A stretch of 59,408 nt of DNA from an uncultured Lactobacillus sp. (lineage in GTDB: Bacteria > Bacillota > Bacilli > Lactobacillales > Lactobacillaceae), in contig NZ_CANBCQ010000008.1 of NCBI RefSeq assembly GCF_947367125.1, positions 1 to 59,408 of the forward strand, in the 5' to 3' direction. Each line of letters begins with the position of its first letter. Within the stretch, counting starts at the first letter, position 1. Below the pieces are notes generated by a model, which was not told where the DNA came from, ran no database searches, and saw only the letters and a program-made list of their open reading frames with translations. A program made the position numbers and the translations under genes. Of the stretch, positions 25,501 through 33,138 are shown in pieces.

Positions 25501-26507
25501 AAACTTGGAAGTCAACTGGTGCTACTGAAGGTAGTTGGCAAAAATATGATGTTGATCAAATCGACAAGTACACCTCAACTGTTGATGGCAAGGATGCAAC
25601 TAAGGTTGATGCAAAGACTGTTAACGCAGATACTGATAACGCAACTGTAATCGTTGCTTACACTCAAACTTTGCAACCAACTGATCCAACAATCAATCCA
25701 AACAAGCCAGGCGACAACAGTGACATGTTTGCTAGTCCAACTAGAACAATCAATGTTGAAAACCCAGTAACTGGTAAAACTGAAACTACTCATCAAACCG
25801 TATGGTTCGGCCGTACCAAGACTATTTCAACTGATCCAAATGTCAAACCAACTTATGGTAAGTGGCAATTAGGTAAGGTTGAAAATGATAAGTTTGTTGC
25901 TGATCCAACTGGTAAAGCTAAATGGCCTGAATTTACCGCTCCAACATTTACTGGCTATACTCCAAGTCAAAGTTCAGTTGCTGCAAAGGATGTAACTGCA
26001 GACACTCCAAATGAGACAGTAACCATCACTTATACCAAAGATGGTGGTGGTCAACAAGGTGGCAACCCTACTCCAACTCCTGAACCAGGTAAGAAGCCAG
26101 AAAATCCTGATGACAAGAAGCCAACTGATGATAAGAAACCTGAAGATAAGACTCCTGAAAAGAAGGATGATACCGATAAGAAGGTAACTCATCATAAGAA
26201 GGTAAGTCACCGTAAGGCTAAGGGCTATAACCACAATAATAATGCTAAGGGTGAACAAACCCCTGGCTACAACGAAAATAACGGTGTCCATGGCGAAGGT
26301 TATGGTGATAACACTGGTGTCCACGGTGAAGGCAATAATAACATTGGCGTTCATGGCACTAATGCTGCTAACGCAGGCGACAAGAATGCCAAGACATTGC
26401 CACAAACTGGTGAAAAACAAAACAGAGCATCAATTATTGGTTTAGCATTAGCTTCAATTGCAGGTCTTTTAGGCTTTGGTGTTGATCGGAAACGTAAGCA
26501 CAACTAA
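19584..26507 (+). CDS. Giant YSIRK/LPXTG cell-wall adhesin (beta-helix, Rib-like and Mub-like repeats)
   Basis: A 2307-residue surface protein starting at ATG 19584 with AAGGAG upstream. Order: a YSIRK-type signal (RFSIRKFTVGAASVLIGFTI, cleavage near VKADE), a Ser/Thr/Asn-rich stalk to about residue 190, and a region of about 209-765 with repeated short strands (TVTLNGKSTDV, GNLNIGKTGVVNI) like pectate-lyase/beta-helix adhesins. About residues 900-1330 hold tandem Rib/alpha-like repeats (TTPDV, VKVTYPD). Then come a unique domain and three Mub-type mucin-binding-like repeats at about 1784-2150 (RTINV...WTVATKDG). A Pro/Lys/Asp stretch, GVHGEG mini-repeats and LPQTGE at about 2272 with a hydrophobic tail and RKRK complete it. 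Sortase should anchor it to peptidoglycan. Mucus or host binding is inferred. Confidence 0.9.
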   Translation: MLSKNNYQERLRKMEPKKERFSIRKFTVGAASVLIGFTIFGMNNGQSVKADEVQPNKAVEVNKPETDSTASDHTSEVKGNPNSKSGTDQQGEKGKATRSESSTNTNPVAQKSKDATNTENQTQGVDPAKRVADKNLTPSQNNGKVDGSKSAIETNEINLKGNTLEQTTAGSNEVAKELVAQAMVSLAAQPAVQPQETTQQNLRGTQTEEVRDWQSLVNALNNANAGTIKLTGDITVANKGTNVNGIKRPNPVVNGGKMNLTGENISGGLIIDGQGHSINFGANYLSFDTDNQKESDPWDITFKNMAINADGYDNSWTALGGAFSPIYMGGDDIDTKLLAKNKVTFENVKADVKNGAFYNTTMAQQVTDNPYTTVTFKGNNNITCEAVNVKGNQLSNYSSAVSASHIIFADGTNTVFNVSSAKTNNDQNPGGNILRAKVEDEKNDTAPAIDVQQGATVTLNGKSTDVKGMLVNSAITGTVQVDGNLNANMADGHSIAIWAGNLNIGKTGVVNIDTKQSNDGTGANGVTNYNGYHYAPISLGVGFAFNVTNANSNVLDNAGTLVIKRTGDNKSTSPLISFGSGNGTGSIFTVNVQNGATLDLQDSAQSSIAGATTNTPNIGLITMWGSGNGSATSSDTINITNPAYVNFQRTGKQTGTLLRLENQVNHVNIQSNGANNPLPLAQWDEGNYNNPSYYWYINNLTTQNNWGNNSISGFAGEGQTVGANKAGEAKFLHSNGTVTMGGSQAGLNQYQYTDGTITQGQPNPGVDYETPYLNKFLNNFNWWTPQRVAMGTNLADVAKPTDAQKYQPQTQVITGYTDQTLNDLTAANGISGYVDENGQPATLTGTTVAWYNPATDADAWKDAMGDQPAPTNPTGKLKVTDGSAWAKVTYQDGTVDFANIPLDIKSQAEEYNPLGQNVNTIVGSEPSAKDGISNTSDLPTSAQYSWSTTPDVSKAGIVPSIVNVTYDDGSMDEVPVNVIVKDSKGNIPDKAGDAAENDPQGKDVSTVIGELPDPNTAVDWPKAPVNTDGNPIDPTQIKYGWSTTPDIWTQGNHPGVVKVTYPDNTTDLVPTTVIVTNSPTGQSTSIKQGGDVPDPSTVIDWTNNGKVPDGTKPTDPKVTYTWVDKPTTTNPGQQTGTVKITYPNGESTVVRVPVTVTPTSSTYNPYAQHLVLPYSPTGDGVPEAGSVIELPNGETAPAGVQYTWETKPDTTKPGMQTDNITATWTADGKPNTKYIPVTVTVGPMADYYNPKANDLTVPYNADMNKYPAKNQITDLPADLKTDDVWAPMPVTSVPGTQPTMIKVTYSDGSFDYVPLNVTVENTAYTPSYNPVSVKPGQQVTDNIVIPDGQKTPSGTKFTAGETTPNWATVDPTTGTITLKPGQDATPGFYKIPVTVSVPGKDTQTVTAPVMITGNDPEHHTYYGNQSMTSFITPTISVHRTTDSHELDPNIAKIQQIVYRTDWDGKGSAASDYKTVTTYNLQGDKYVNAQDPSDSFDANVIKYSWVRAGNGILTPNSNWDIANGTGDILYDPANPNSKEQTSSGESLPGNSKWRVNYSFDDSDLFGYIGLSTQDSWMNTYFNFYGSTTNQPLTFKQNQNISNLSQDQFKTLINVNSLENGWGGTNSSDSAQANDSAKTFTMTWAENGQPSTKNIANGVKGTVRINFSDGTYLDVPATINVEAATPTPENFTQSIVYKDAKGNVIFTAKDAIKGQFTSTTPATVSAEAQKNAIDSNVPEKWVISKSYTYPSAETVNTTAPSAIEVLVEHGTKDITPTTPGVDPTDPKYKDMFKTVTRDIYQTKPGEKQTLIDTQSVDFGRNGVEDLVTGEVTGTGSWKVGKISDNKFTLGGSAEFAEENAPQISGYDSYVDGTKSTKVSSASALENGQPENGQPVYITYLKAGNTTPAPYDPSNKDMNKEVTRTINVYKPGSSKAETIIQTVHFVRGGEGQNAGTEDAEGNIAWTPWTVATKDGKTWKSTGATEGSWQKYDVDQIDKYTSTVDGKDATKVDAKTVNADTDNATVIVAYTQTLQPTDPTINPNKPGDNSDMFASPTRTINVENPVTGKTETTHQTVWFGRTKTISTDPNVKPTYGKWQLGKVENDKFVADPTGKAKWPEFTAPTFTGYTPSQSSVAAKDVTADTPNETVTITYTKDGGGQQGGNPTPTPEPGKKPENPDDKKPTDDKKPEDKTPEKKDDTDKKVTHHKKVSHRKAKGYNHNNNAKGEQTPGYNENNGVHGEGYGDNTGVHGEGNNNIGVHGTNAANAGDKNAKTLPQTGEKQNRASIIGLALASIAGLLGFGVDRKRKHN
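26046..26383 (+). repeat. Wall-spanning low-complexity segment with GVHGEG mini-repeats
   Basis: Within the adhesin gene, 26046-26220 encodes a Pro-Asp-Lys spacer. About 26281-26357 encodes three imperfect copies of GVHGEG/GVHGTN separated by Asn-rich links, just before the sortase motif. Copy-number variation between strains would be expected here. Confidence 0.7.
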
Positions 26508-26527
26508 AAGTTAGTAATTGAATAGAA

Positions 26528-26567
26528 GAAAAGGCACAACTCAAAAGCGAGTTGTGCTTTTTTGATA
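26528..26567 (+). terminator. Terminator after adhesin gene (near-copy of 18021-18060)
   Basis: GGCACAACTC and GAGTTGTGC pair around AAAAGC, followed by TTTTTTGATA. It matches the ackA-PAS terminator on both arms and beyond the T run. Confidence 0.85.
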
Positions 26568-26568
26568 C

Positions 26569-26618
26569 CGATAACAATAGATATGGTGTTGAAAACGGTT
26601 TCTTTAATCCGTTACACT
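26569..26618 (+). promoter_or_regulatory. Promoter, conserved maltose box and cre upstream of alpha-glucosidase
   Basis: TTGAAA (26589-26594), 18 bases, TACACT (26613-26618) form the promoter. TGAAAACGGTTTCT (26590-26603) fits the cre consensus and overlaps the -35. The stretch 26569-26588 (CGATAACAATAGATATGGTG) matches 30101-30120 at most positions, so both maltose-locus promoters carry the same upstream element. This is probably the operator of a local activator or repressor. Confidence 0.65.
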
Positions 26619-26638
26619 ATGCGTGGAGGAAATTAATT

Positions 26639-28300
26639 ATGGCACATTGGTATGATCACGCAATTATATATCAAATTTATCCTAAGTCTTTTCAAGATAG
26701 CAATGGCGATGGCCTCGGTGACCTTAACGGTATTCGTAAGCGCATCCCTTACTTGAAAAATCTAGGCGTAAACGCCGTTTGGCTGAACCCAGTGTTTGTT
26801 TCACCACAGGTGGACAACGGCTACGACGTTTCAAATTACTTCGCCATCGATCCACACATGGGAACAATGGAAGATATGGAGAACTTAATCAAGGATCTGC
26901 ACAAGGCAGGAATTCACCTCATCATGGATTTTGTCTTGAATCACACATCTGATCAACATCCTTGGTTCCAAGACGCAATCAAGAATCCTGACAGCCTATA
27001 TCGTGACTACTATATTTTTGCTGGTCATGACGGCAAGTGGCCGAACAATTGGGGGTCATTCTTTGGTGGCAGCGTTTGGGAGCCAGATCCAGCTGGAACC
27101 GGTCAATCATACTTTCACTTATTTGATAAGCGAATGCCTGATTTAAACTGGAAGAATCCTGAAGTTCGTCACGCCATGCTTGAGGTAGCTGAATATTGGC
27201 TAAAAAAGGGAATTGATGGCCTACGTTTAGATGCCTTTATCCATATTGGTAAGGCAGATTTGCGGCAGAATTATCCGACTAAAGATGGCTCGGTTGATAA
27301 GCCAATCGTGGCGGAACCATTTTTCGCTAACTTGCCGCAAGTGCAGGAATGGATGCGACCTTTCTGCGAACAAATTAAGCAGGATTACCCGGATACGCTT
27401 TTGCTAGGTGAAGCTGCCAGTGCTAGCGTAAATTTGGCCGTTGATTACACTTCTAAGCGCAATCACCTAATGGATAGCGTAATTACTTTCCGTTACTTTA
27501 CTGATGATGATTCCAATTGTGATCCGCGTTTTTCAAAGCAGTACCAGCCTAAAGCCCTGGATCTGATAGCCTTTAAGCAGAATCAAGTTGTCTGGCAACA
27601 GACTTTGGCTGGCGTATCGCAGCCGACCTTGTATTGGAACAATCATGATATGGCGCGCTTAGCAACGCGGGTGGCTAAGACACCAATTCAAGCCAAGAGC
27701 TTAGCCATGTTAATGTATTTGCAACGCGGGATTCCAGTGATCTACTACGGTGAAGAATTAGGGTTAAAGAATTTACGCTTCACCAGCGTTGATCAATTTG
27801 AAGATCAGACCGTTGCCCCATGGCTAAAAGATGCTGAAAAGGTTTTAAGCAAAAAAGAAGCTTTAGCAATGGTTAGTGAAACACATAAGTTGCCAGCTCG
27901 TGGCCCAATGCCATGGGATGCTTTAGAAAATAATGGCTTTAGCGAAAATACGCCATGGTTAACCGGAATTAAGCAAGATGACGCTTGCGTTGCTAATGAG
28001 ATTAACGATGCTACTAGTATGTTTACTTTTTATAAAGAAATGCTAGAGCTGAAAAAAGAGCTATTGTTCCAAAACGGCACTTACTACATGATCGCAACAG
28101 ATAAGAATAGCTACGTTTACCAACGCGATCTAGATGCTGAAAGTGCGATTGTGGCTGTCTCATTGAGTGATAAGAAGACGACCATTCAGCTGCCGGCTGG
28201 TTATACGACCGCAGTATTAAAAGCAGGGGAATCACAATTATCTGATGGAAAATTAACTTTGATGCCTTATGCAGGCGTTGTGTTGAAAAAGGAGAATTAA
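26639..28300 (+). CDS. malL: Oligo-1,6-glucosidase / alpha-glucosidase (GH13_31)
   Basis: A 553-residue cytoplasmic GH13 enzyme. Landmarks are WYDHAIIYQIYPKSFQDSNG, DFVLNHTSDQHPWF, nucleophile Asp in GLRLDAFIHI, acid/base Glu in LLGEAASA and the third Asp in WNNHDMARLA. It hydrolyses alpha-1,6 and/or alpha-1,4 bonds of short gluco-oligosaccharides. The start is ATG 26639 behind GTGGAGG; earlier in-frame ATG codons lie upstream of or inside the promoter. It is followed after three bases by the neopullulanase gene in one transcript. CcpA and a maltose regulator should control it. Confidence 0.9.
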   Translation: MAHWYDHAIIYQIYPKSFQDSNGDGLGDLNGIRKRIPYLKNLGVNAVWLNPVFVSPQVDNGYDVSNYFAIDPHMGTMEDMENLIKDLHKAGIHLIMDFVLNHTSDQHPWFQDAIKNPDSLYRDYYIFAGHDGKWPNNWGSFFGGSVWEPDPAGTGQSYFHLFDKRMPDLNWKNPEVRHAMLEVAEYWLKKGIDGLRLDAFIHIGKADLRQNYPTKDGSVDKPIVAEPFFANLPQVQEWMRPFCEQIKQDYPDTLLLGEAASASVNLAVDYTSKRNHLMDSVITFRYFTDDDSNCDPRFSKQYQPKALDLIAFKQNQVVWQQTLAGVSQPTLYWNNHDMARLATRVAKTPIQAKSLAMLMYLQRGIPVIYYGEELGLKNLRFTSVDQFEDQTVAPWLKDAEKVLSKKEALAMVSETHKLPARGPMPWDALENNGFSENTPWLTGIKQDDACVANEINDATSMFTFYKEMLELKKELLFQNGTYYMIATDKNSYVYQRDLDAESAIVAVSLSDKKTTIQLPAGYTTAVLKAGESQLSDGKLTLMPYAGVVLKKEN

Positions 28301-28303
28301 AAA

Positions 28304-30025
28304 ATGCAATTAGCAGCTTTAAGACACCGAACTGAAAGTGAAGATAGTTTTGTAGTTGATCCAAGTCATGTCCGCGTTCGTTTTCACAGTGCTAAGGATG
28401 ATGTTAAAAAAGTAATCGTCCACTACTGCGATAACTATTTGCCACTTGAACAAGCCAAGACTTGTGAAATGGAAAAAATCGGTGTCGGACAATATGAAGA
28501 TCATTGGGGCGTGACGCTTGAAGCACCATACCACCGCTTGAAGTATACCTTTGAAGTGATCGGCAATGACGGTAGCAGCGTCGTTGTCGGTGACCGGGCA
28601 ATTAGCAATGACGTAGCCAGTGCAATCATGGAAGATGGTTTTTACTTTAAGGTACCATATTGCCATGAGATCGATATTGTTAAAACACCAGAATGGGTTA
28701 AGCATACTGTTTGGTACCAAATTTTCCCAGAACGTTTTGCTAATGGTGACAAGTCTAATGACCCCCAAGTAGTTAAACCGTGGAATCCGGAAGATCATCC
28801 TGGTCGTGAAGACTTCTACGGCGGCGATTTGCAAGGGGTACTTGATCATTTGGACTATTTGAAGAAGCTCGGCGTTAACGGCCTTTACTTCTGCCCAATT
28901 TTTAAAGCTGCGTCAAACCATAAGTACGATACGATTGACTACCTGCAAGTTGACCCAGCCTTTGGCGATAAAGATTTATTTGCCAAAGTAGTTAATGAAG
29001 CTCACGCTCGTGGAATGAAGGTTATGCTTGATGCGGTCTTTAACCATTTGGGAGACCAATCAATGCAATGGCAAGATGTTGTTAAAAATGGTCCAAGTTC
29101 TCGTTTTGCTAATTGGTTCCACATTAATGAATATCCAGTTGAACCATACCGCGATCCGCTAAAGGGTGAGGGCAGCCCTAAGTACGATACTTTTGCCTTT
29201 GAAAAACATATGCCGAAGTTGAACACGGCTAACCCAGAAGTACAGGACTTCTTGTTAGAAATTGCCACTTATTGGGTAAAATACTTCGATATTGATGCTT
29301 GGCGGTTAGATGTGGCTAACGAAGTTGACCACCACTTCTGGAAGAAATTCCACAAGGCCGTTACTGATATCAAGTCAGACTTCTATATAGTAGGGGAAGT
29401 TTGGCACTCAGCTCGGCCATGGCTTAACGGCGATGAATTCACTGGCGTAATGAATTATCCATATACCTTGCAGATTGAAGATCACTTCTTCAAGCATAAG
29501 TTATCAGCTCCAGAATTAACTAGTCGTTTGACTGACCAGTTGATGAAGTACAGGGATGCCACTAATGCAGCGATGATGAACATGCTTGATTCACATGATA
29601 CTGCTCGAATTCTAACGGTAGCTGATGGTGATCAAGACTTGGCTTTGCAGACTTTAGCCTTTGAATTTATGCAAAAAGGTAGTCCATGTATTTATTACGG
29701 AACTGAAATGGGCATGACTGGTGGCAATGATCCAGATTGTCGTAAGCCGATGGATTGGTCTAAAGAAGATGGCCCGGTTTGGCAACGAGTTCATCAGTTG
29801 ATTGAATTCCGTTTGCAACATGATGAAACTTTCGGTAAAGGTCGAATTAAGTTATACGTAACAGAGAATGGTTTAATTGAAGTCGATCGTGAAGGTAATG
29901 AAAGCATTAAAGCATACTTTAACACGACTGATCATCCAGTAGAGATCAAATGCGAGGACACGTTTAGTCAAGATTATGAGAATAATCAATTGGCACCAAA
30001 AGGCTTTGTAGTGAGTGTTCATTGA
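28304..30025 (+). CDS. Neopullulanase / maltogenic amylase (GH13_20)
   Basis: A 573-residue intracellular GH13_20 enzyme with the extra N-terminal beta domain of the family (about residues 1-125, ending before WVKHTVWYQIFPERFANGD). Motifs are DAVFNHLGD, nucleophile Asp in WRLDVANEVD, acid/base Glu in IVGEVWH and Asp in LDSHDTARIL. It has no signal peptide, so it acts on imported maltodextrins or cyclodextrins, releasing maltose and panose-type products. Its start lies three bases after the malL stop with AAGGAG upstream. A terminator follows, separating this pair from the malP operon. Confidence 0.9.
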   Translation: MQLAALRHRTESEDSFVVDPSHVRVRFHSAKDDVKKVIVHYCDNYLPLEQAKTCEMEKIGVGQYEDHWGVTLEAPYHRLKYTFEVIGNDGSSVVVGDRAISNDVASAIMEDGFYFKVPYCHEIDIVKTPEWVKHTVWYQIFPERFANGDKSNDPQVVKPWNPEDHPGREDFYGGDLQGVLDHLDYLKKLGVNGLYFCPIFKAASNHKYDTIDYLQVDPAFGDKDLFAKVVNEAHARGMKVMLDAVFNHLGDQSMQWQDVVKNGPSSRFANWFHINEYPVEPYRDPLKGEGSPKYDTFAFEKHMPKLNTANPEVQDFLLEIATYWVKYFDIDAWRLDVANEVDHHFWKKFHKAVTDIKSDFYIVGEVWHSARPWLNGDEFTGVMNYPYTLQIEDHFFKHKLSAPELTSRLTDQLMKYRDATNAAMMNMLDSHDTARILTVADGDQDLALQTLAFEFMQKGSPCIYYGTEMGMTGGNDPDCRKPMDWSKEDGPVWQRVHQLIEFRLQHDETFGKGRIKLYVTENGLIEVDREGNESIKAYFNTTDHPVEIKCEDTFSQDYENNQLAPKGFVVSVH

Positions 30026-30051
30026 AAGTTACTTTTGATAAGCAAAAAAGG

Positions 30052-30080
30052 GAAGGTAGATTAAGATCTATCTTCTTTTT
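30052..30080 (+). terminator. Terminator after neopullulanase gene
   Basis: GAAGGTAGATTAAGATCTATCTTC folds into a hairpin and is followed by TTTTT. It ends the two-gene amylolytic transcript. Confidence 0.7.
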
Positions 30081-30100
30081 CTATTAACTAATCCTGATAA

Positions 30101-30162
30101 CGGTAACAGTAGATTTAATATTGTAAACCGCTTTCAACTAAAGGATAATGAAAGCGTAAACA
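30101..30162 (+). promoter_or_regulatory. Promoter with conserved maltose box and two cre sites upstream of malP
   Basis: TTGTAA (30121-30126), 17 bases, GATAAT (30144-30149). TGTAAACCGCTTTCA (30122-30136) resembles a cre overlapping the -35, and TGAAAGCGTAAACA (30149-30162) is an exact cre consensus at the start of transcription. The 20 bases before the -35 match those before the malL promoter. Two cre sites imply strong glucose repression. Confidence 0.7.
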
Positions 30163-30197
30163 AGAAAGCACCTCAAATATTACGGGAGATAGAATAT

Positions 30198-32462
30198 ATG
30201 AAACGAATTTTTGAAATTGATCCTTGGAAGGTCGTTACCCATAATTTCGAACCAAAAGATAAGAGATTGCAAGAAAGTATGACTGCAATCGGCAACGATT
30301 ACATGGGTATGAGAGGAAACTTTGAAGAAGGCTATTCAGGCGACAGCCTACAAGGTACTTACCTTGCTGGTGTTTGGTTCCCTGATAAGACTCGTGTTGG
30401 TTGGTGGAAGAACGGATATCCAAAGTACTTTGGTAAGGTTCCTAACTCACCAAGTTTCATCAACATGGGAATTACAGTCAATGGTGAAAAGCTTGACTTA
30501 GCTAAAGTTAAGTTTAGTGATTTCTACTTAGCACTTGATATGCACCAAGGCCTTTTAACTAGAAGTTTCACTTACGAAGGTAAGGACACTAAGGTTAAGT
30601 TCGAATTTGAAAGATTTTTACATATTACCTTAAAAGAAGCTGCTTTGATTAAAGTTAAGGCTACCGTTTTAAGTGGTAAGGCTAAGATCGACTTTGATGC
30701 AGCTCTTGATGGAACTGTTGTTAACGAAGACAGTAACTACGATGCAAAATTCTGGATGCCTTTAGGTGAAAACGCTGAAGCAAGAACCATTAAGGTTGAA
30801 ACTAAGGCTAACCCATACAAGGTTCCACAATTTACAGTCCTCCTTAAGCAAAGTCTTCGTCATAACGGTGAAGTCGTTAAGGGCGATGTTTCAACCGAAG
30901 CAGCACAACTTCATGAAAAGCTTTCAGTTGAATTAAATGAAGGCGAAAGCTACGATCTTGAAAAAGATGTCATCGTTGTTACTAGTCGTGACGTTAAGCC
31001 AGATGACCAAGATGCTAAGGCAGCTGAATTGATGACTAAACTTCAAGCTAAGAGTTTTGAAGAAAACTTAGCAGATCATGAAGCTGTATGGCAAAAGCGT
31101 TGGGACAAGTCAGATGTTGTCATTGCTGGTGATGATGCCGCTCAACAAGGTATTCGCTTTAACATTTGTCAATTATTCATGACTTACTACGGTGAAGATG
31201 AACGTCTTAACGTTGGTCCTAAAGGCTTTACCGGTGAAAAATACGGTGGTGCTACTTACTGGGATACCGAAGCTTACATTGTTCCAATGTACTTATGTGT
31301 TACTGATCCTAGTGTTACTCGGGCACTCTTACAATACCGTCATGATCAATTGCCAGGTGCATACCATAACGCTAAAGAACAAGGTTTGCCAGGTGCATTG
31401 TTCCCAATGGTTACCTTCAACGGAATTGAATGCCACAACGAATGGGAAATCACTTTTGAAGAAATTCACCGTAACGCTGATATCCCATTTGCGATTAAGC
31501 AATACACTTCATACACTGGCGATGATTCATACGTTAAGGATGAAGGAATGGATGTCTTGGTTGGGACAGCAAGATTCTGGGCAGCTAGAGTTCACTGGTC
31601 CAAGTGGCGTAACAAGTACGTTATGCATGGTGTAACCGGTCCGAACGAATACGAAAACAACGTTAACAACAACTGGTTCACTAGCACCATGGCAAGATGG
31701 TTACTCAAGTACACTTTGGAACGTTTGCCATTAGCAACTAAGGAAGCTCAAGCAAGAGTTAATGTTACTGATGAAGAAAAGAAGAAGTGGCAAGACATCG
31801 TTGACAAGATTTACTTACCAGAAGATAAGGAACGTGGCATCTTTTTACAACAAGATGACTACCTTGATAAGAACCTTCGTCCAGTAAGCGAAATTGAAGA
31901 TCAACGTCCAATCAATCAACACTGGTCATGGGATAAGATCCTTCGTTCACCATTCATTAAGCAAGCCGATGTTTTACAAGGAATCTACTTCTTGAATGAT
32001 CAATACACTAAGGAACAAAAGGAAAGAAACTACGACTTCTACGAACCAATGACTGTTCATGAAAGTTCGCTTTCTCCATGTATCCACTCTATCTTAGCTG
32101 CTGAACTTGGCAAGCAAAAGAAGGCCGTTGAATTATATGAAAGAACTGCTCGGCTTGACCTTGATAACTACAACAACGATACGGTTGATGGGTTGCACAT
32201 CACTTCAATGAGTGGTTCATGGCTCGCAATTGTTCAAGGCTTTGCAGGAATGCGTTATGACCATGATCAATTGAAGTTCAACCCATTCGTACCAGACAAG
32301 TGGGATCACTACGGTTTCAAGATTAACTACCGTAGTCGTTTGATCGAAGTTTATGTTGACCATAACGAAACTAAACTTACCTTGCTTAAAGGTGACGACT
32401 TAGATGTAGTAGTTAAGGGTCAAAAGCTTACTCTTAAAGAAGGTGAAACGCAAAATGCTTAA
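30198..32462 (+). CDS. malP: Maltose phosphorylase (GH65)
   Basis: A full-length 754-residue GH65 enzyme. It converts maltose and phosphate to glucose and beta-D-glucose-1-phosphate in the cytoplasm. Landmarks are an N-terminal beta-sandwich (NDYMGMRGNFEEG), the barrel with YWDTEAYIVPMY, the general acid Glu in HNEWEITFEEIHRNA, the phosphate-loop region DGLHITSMSGSW, and a C-terminal beta domain ending in LKEGETQNA. First gene of a long operon. Its stop codon overlaps the start of pgmB, which uses its product. Confidence 0.95.
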   Translation: MKRIFEIDPWKVVTHNFEPKDKRLQESMTAIGNDYMGMRGNFEEGYSGDSLQGTYLAGVWFPDKTRVGWWKNGYPKYFGKVPNSPSFINMGITVNGEKLDLAKVKFSDFYLALDMHQGLLTRSFTYEGKDTKVKFEFERFLHITLKEAALIKVKATVLSGKAKIDFDAALDGTVVNEDSNYDAKFWMPLGENAEARTIKVETKANPYKVPQFTVLLKQSLRHNGEVVKGDVSTEAAQLHEKLSVELNEGESYDLEKDVIVVTSRDVKPDDQDAKAAELMTKLQAKSFEENLADHEAVWQKRWDKSDVVIAGDDAAQQGIRFNICQLFMTYYGEDERLNVGPKGFTGEKYGGATYWDTEAYIVPMYLCVTDPSVTRALLQYRHDQLPGAYHNAKEQGLPGALFPMVTFNGIECHNEWEITFEEIHRNADIPFAIKQYTSYTGDDSYVKDEGMDVLVGTARFWAARVHWSKWRNKYVMHGVTGPNEYENNVNNNWFTSTMARWLLKYTLERLPLATKEAQARVNVTDEEKKKWQDIVDKIYLPEDKERGIFLQQDDYLDKNLRPVSEIEDQRPINQHWSWDKILRSPFIKQADVLQGIYFLNDQYTKEQKERNYDFYEPMTVHESSLSPCIHSILAAELGKQKKAVELYERTARLDLDNYNNDTVDGLHITSMSGSWLAIVQGFAGMRYDHDQLKFNPFVPDKWDHYGFKINYRSRLIEVYVDHNETKLTLLKGDDLDVVVKGQKLTLKEGETQNA

Positions 32463-33117
32463 AGGATTATTGTTTGATTTAGATGGTGTTTTAACTAATT
32501 CAGCTAAGTTTCACCTGACTGCTTGGAATAATTTGGCTAAAGAGTTAGGAATTACACTTACTGATGCTCAACTTGACAGCTTACGCGGTATTTCAAGAAT
32601 GGATTCACTTAATTTGATCTTGCAATACGGCGGTCAAGAAGATAAGTACACTGAAGCAGAAAAAGAAAAATTTGCGGCAGAAAAGAATGCGAAGTTCGTT
32701 GAACAAGTTGAAACCATGACACCAAAGGATATCTTGCCAGGTATCCCAAAGTTATTGGCAGATGCCAAGAAGCAAAACTTAAAGATGGTTATTGCTTCTG
32801 CTTCCAAGAATGCACCTAAGATTTTAACCAGATTAGGCATTATGGATGAATTCGATGGCATTGTTGATCCAGCAACTCTTTCAAAGGGCAAGCCAGATCC
32901 TGAAATTTACATCAAAGCGCAAGAAATTGCGGGCTTAAAGGCTGACGAAGTAATTAGTTTTGAAGATGCCAAGGCTGGTGTTGAGGCAATCAAGGCCGCA
33001 GGTCAATTTGCTGTAGGAATCGGTGACAAGGAGCTTTTGAAAGAAGCTGATTACATCGTTCCAACTACTGCTGAGTTGAAACTGAGTGAAATTGAAAAAG
33101 TTTTTAATGAAAAATAA
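32455..33117 (+). CDS. pgmB: Beta-phosphoglucomutase
   Basis: A 220-residue HAD-superfamily enzyme converting beta-glucose-1-phosphate to glucose-6-phosphate. The nucleophile motif is GLLFDLDGVLTNSAKFH; IASASKNAP supplies the motif II Ser and GKPDPEIYI the motif III Lys. VISFEDAKAGVEAIKAAG completes motif IV. ATG 32455 overlaps the malP stop by eight bases and has AAGAAGGTG upstream. An earlier in-frame GTG (32443) is less likely. It couples maltose phosphorolysis to glycolysis. Confidence 0.95.
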   Translation: MLKGLLFDLDGVLTNSAKFHLTAWNNLAKELGITLTDAQLDSLRGISRMDSLNLILQYGGQEDKYTEAEKEKFAAEKNAKFVEQVETMTPKDILPGIPKLLADAKKQNLKMVIASASKNAPKILTRLGIMDEFDGIVDPATLSKGKPDPEIYIKAQEIAGLKADEVISFEDAKAGVEAIKAAGQFAVGIGDKELLKEADYIVPTTAELKLSEIEKVFNEK

Positions 33118-33138
33118 TTAAAGAGAGTAGGGGAAACA

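Noticed and set aside
25974..26420. 148-codon minus-strand hydrophobic frame
   Set aside because: Antisense to the adhesin repeats; long shadows are expected opposite Asp/Lys/Asn-rich low-complexity sequence.
18066..26507. Adhesin block as an integrated prophage or ICE
   Set aside because: No integrase, recombinase, att-like repeat at a tRNA or conjugation gene is present; only the duplicated terminators suggest exchange.
28319..28849. 176-codon minus-strand frame
   Set aside because: Antisense to the neopullulanase N-terminal domain, with no ribosome binding site or family similarity.
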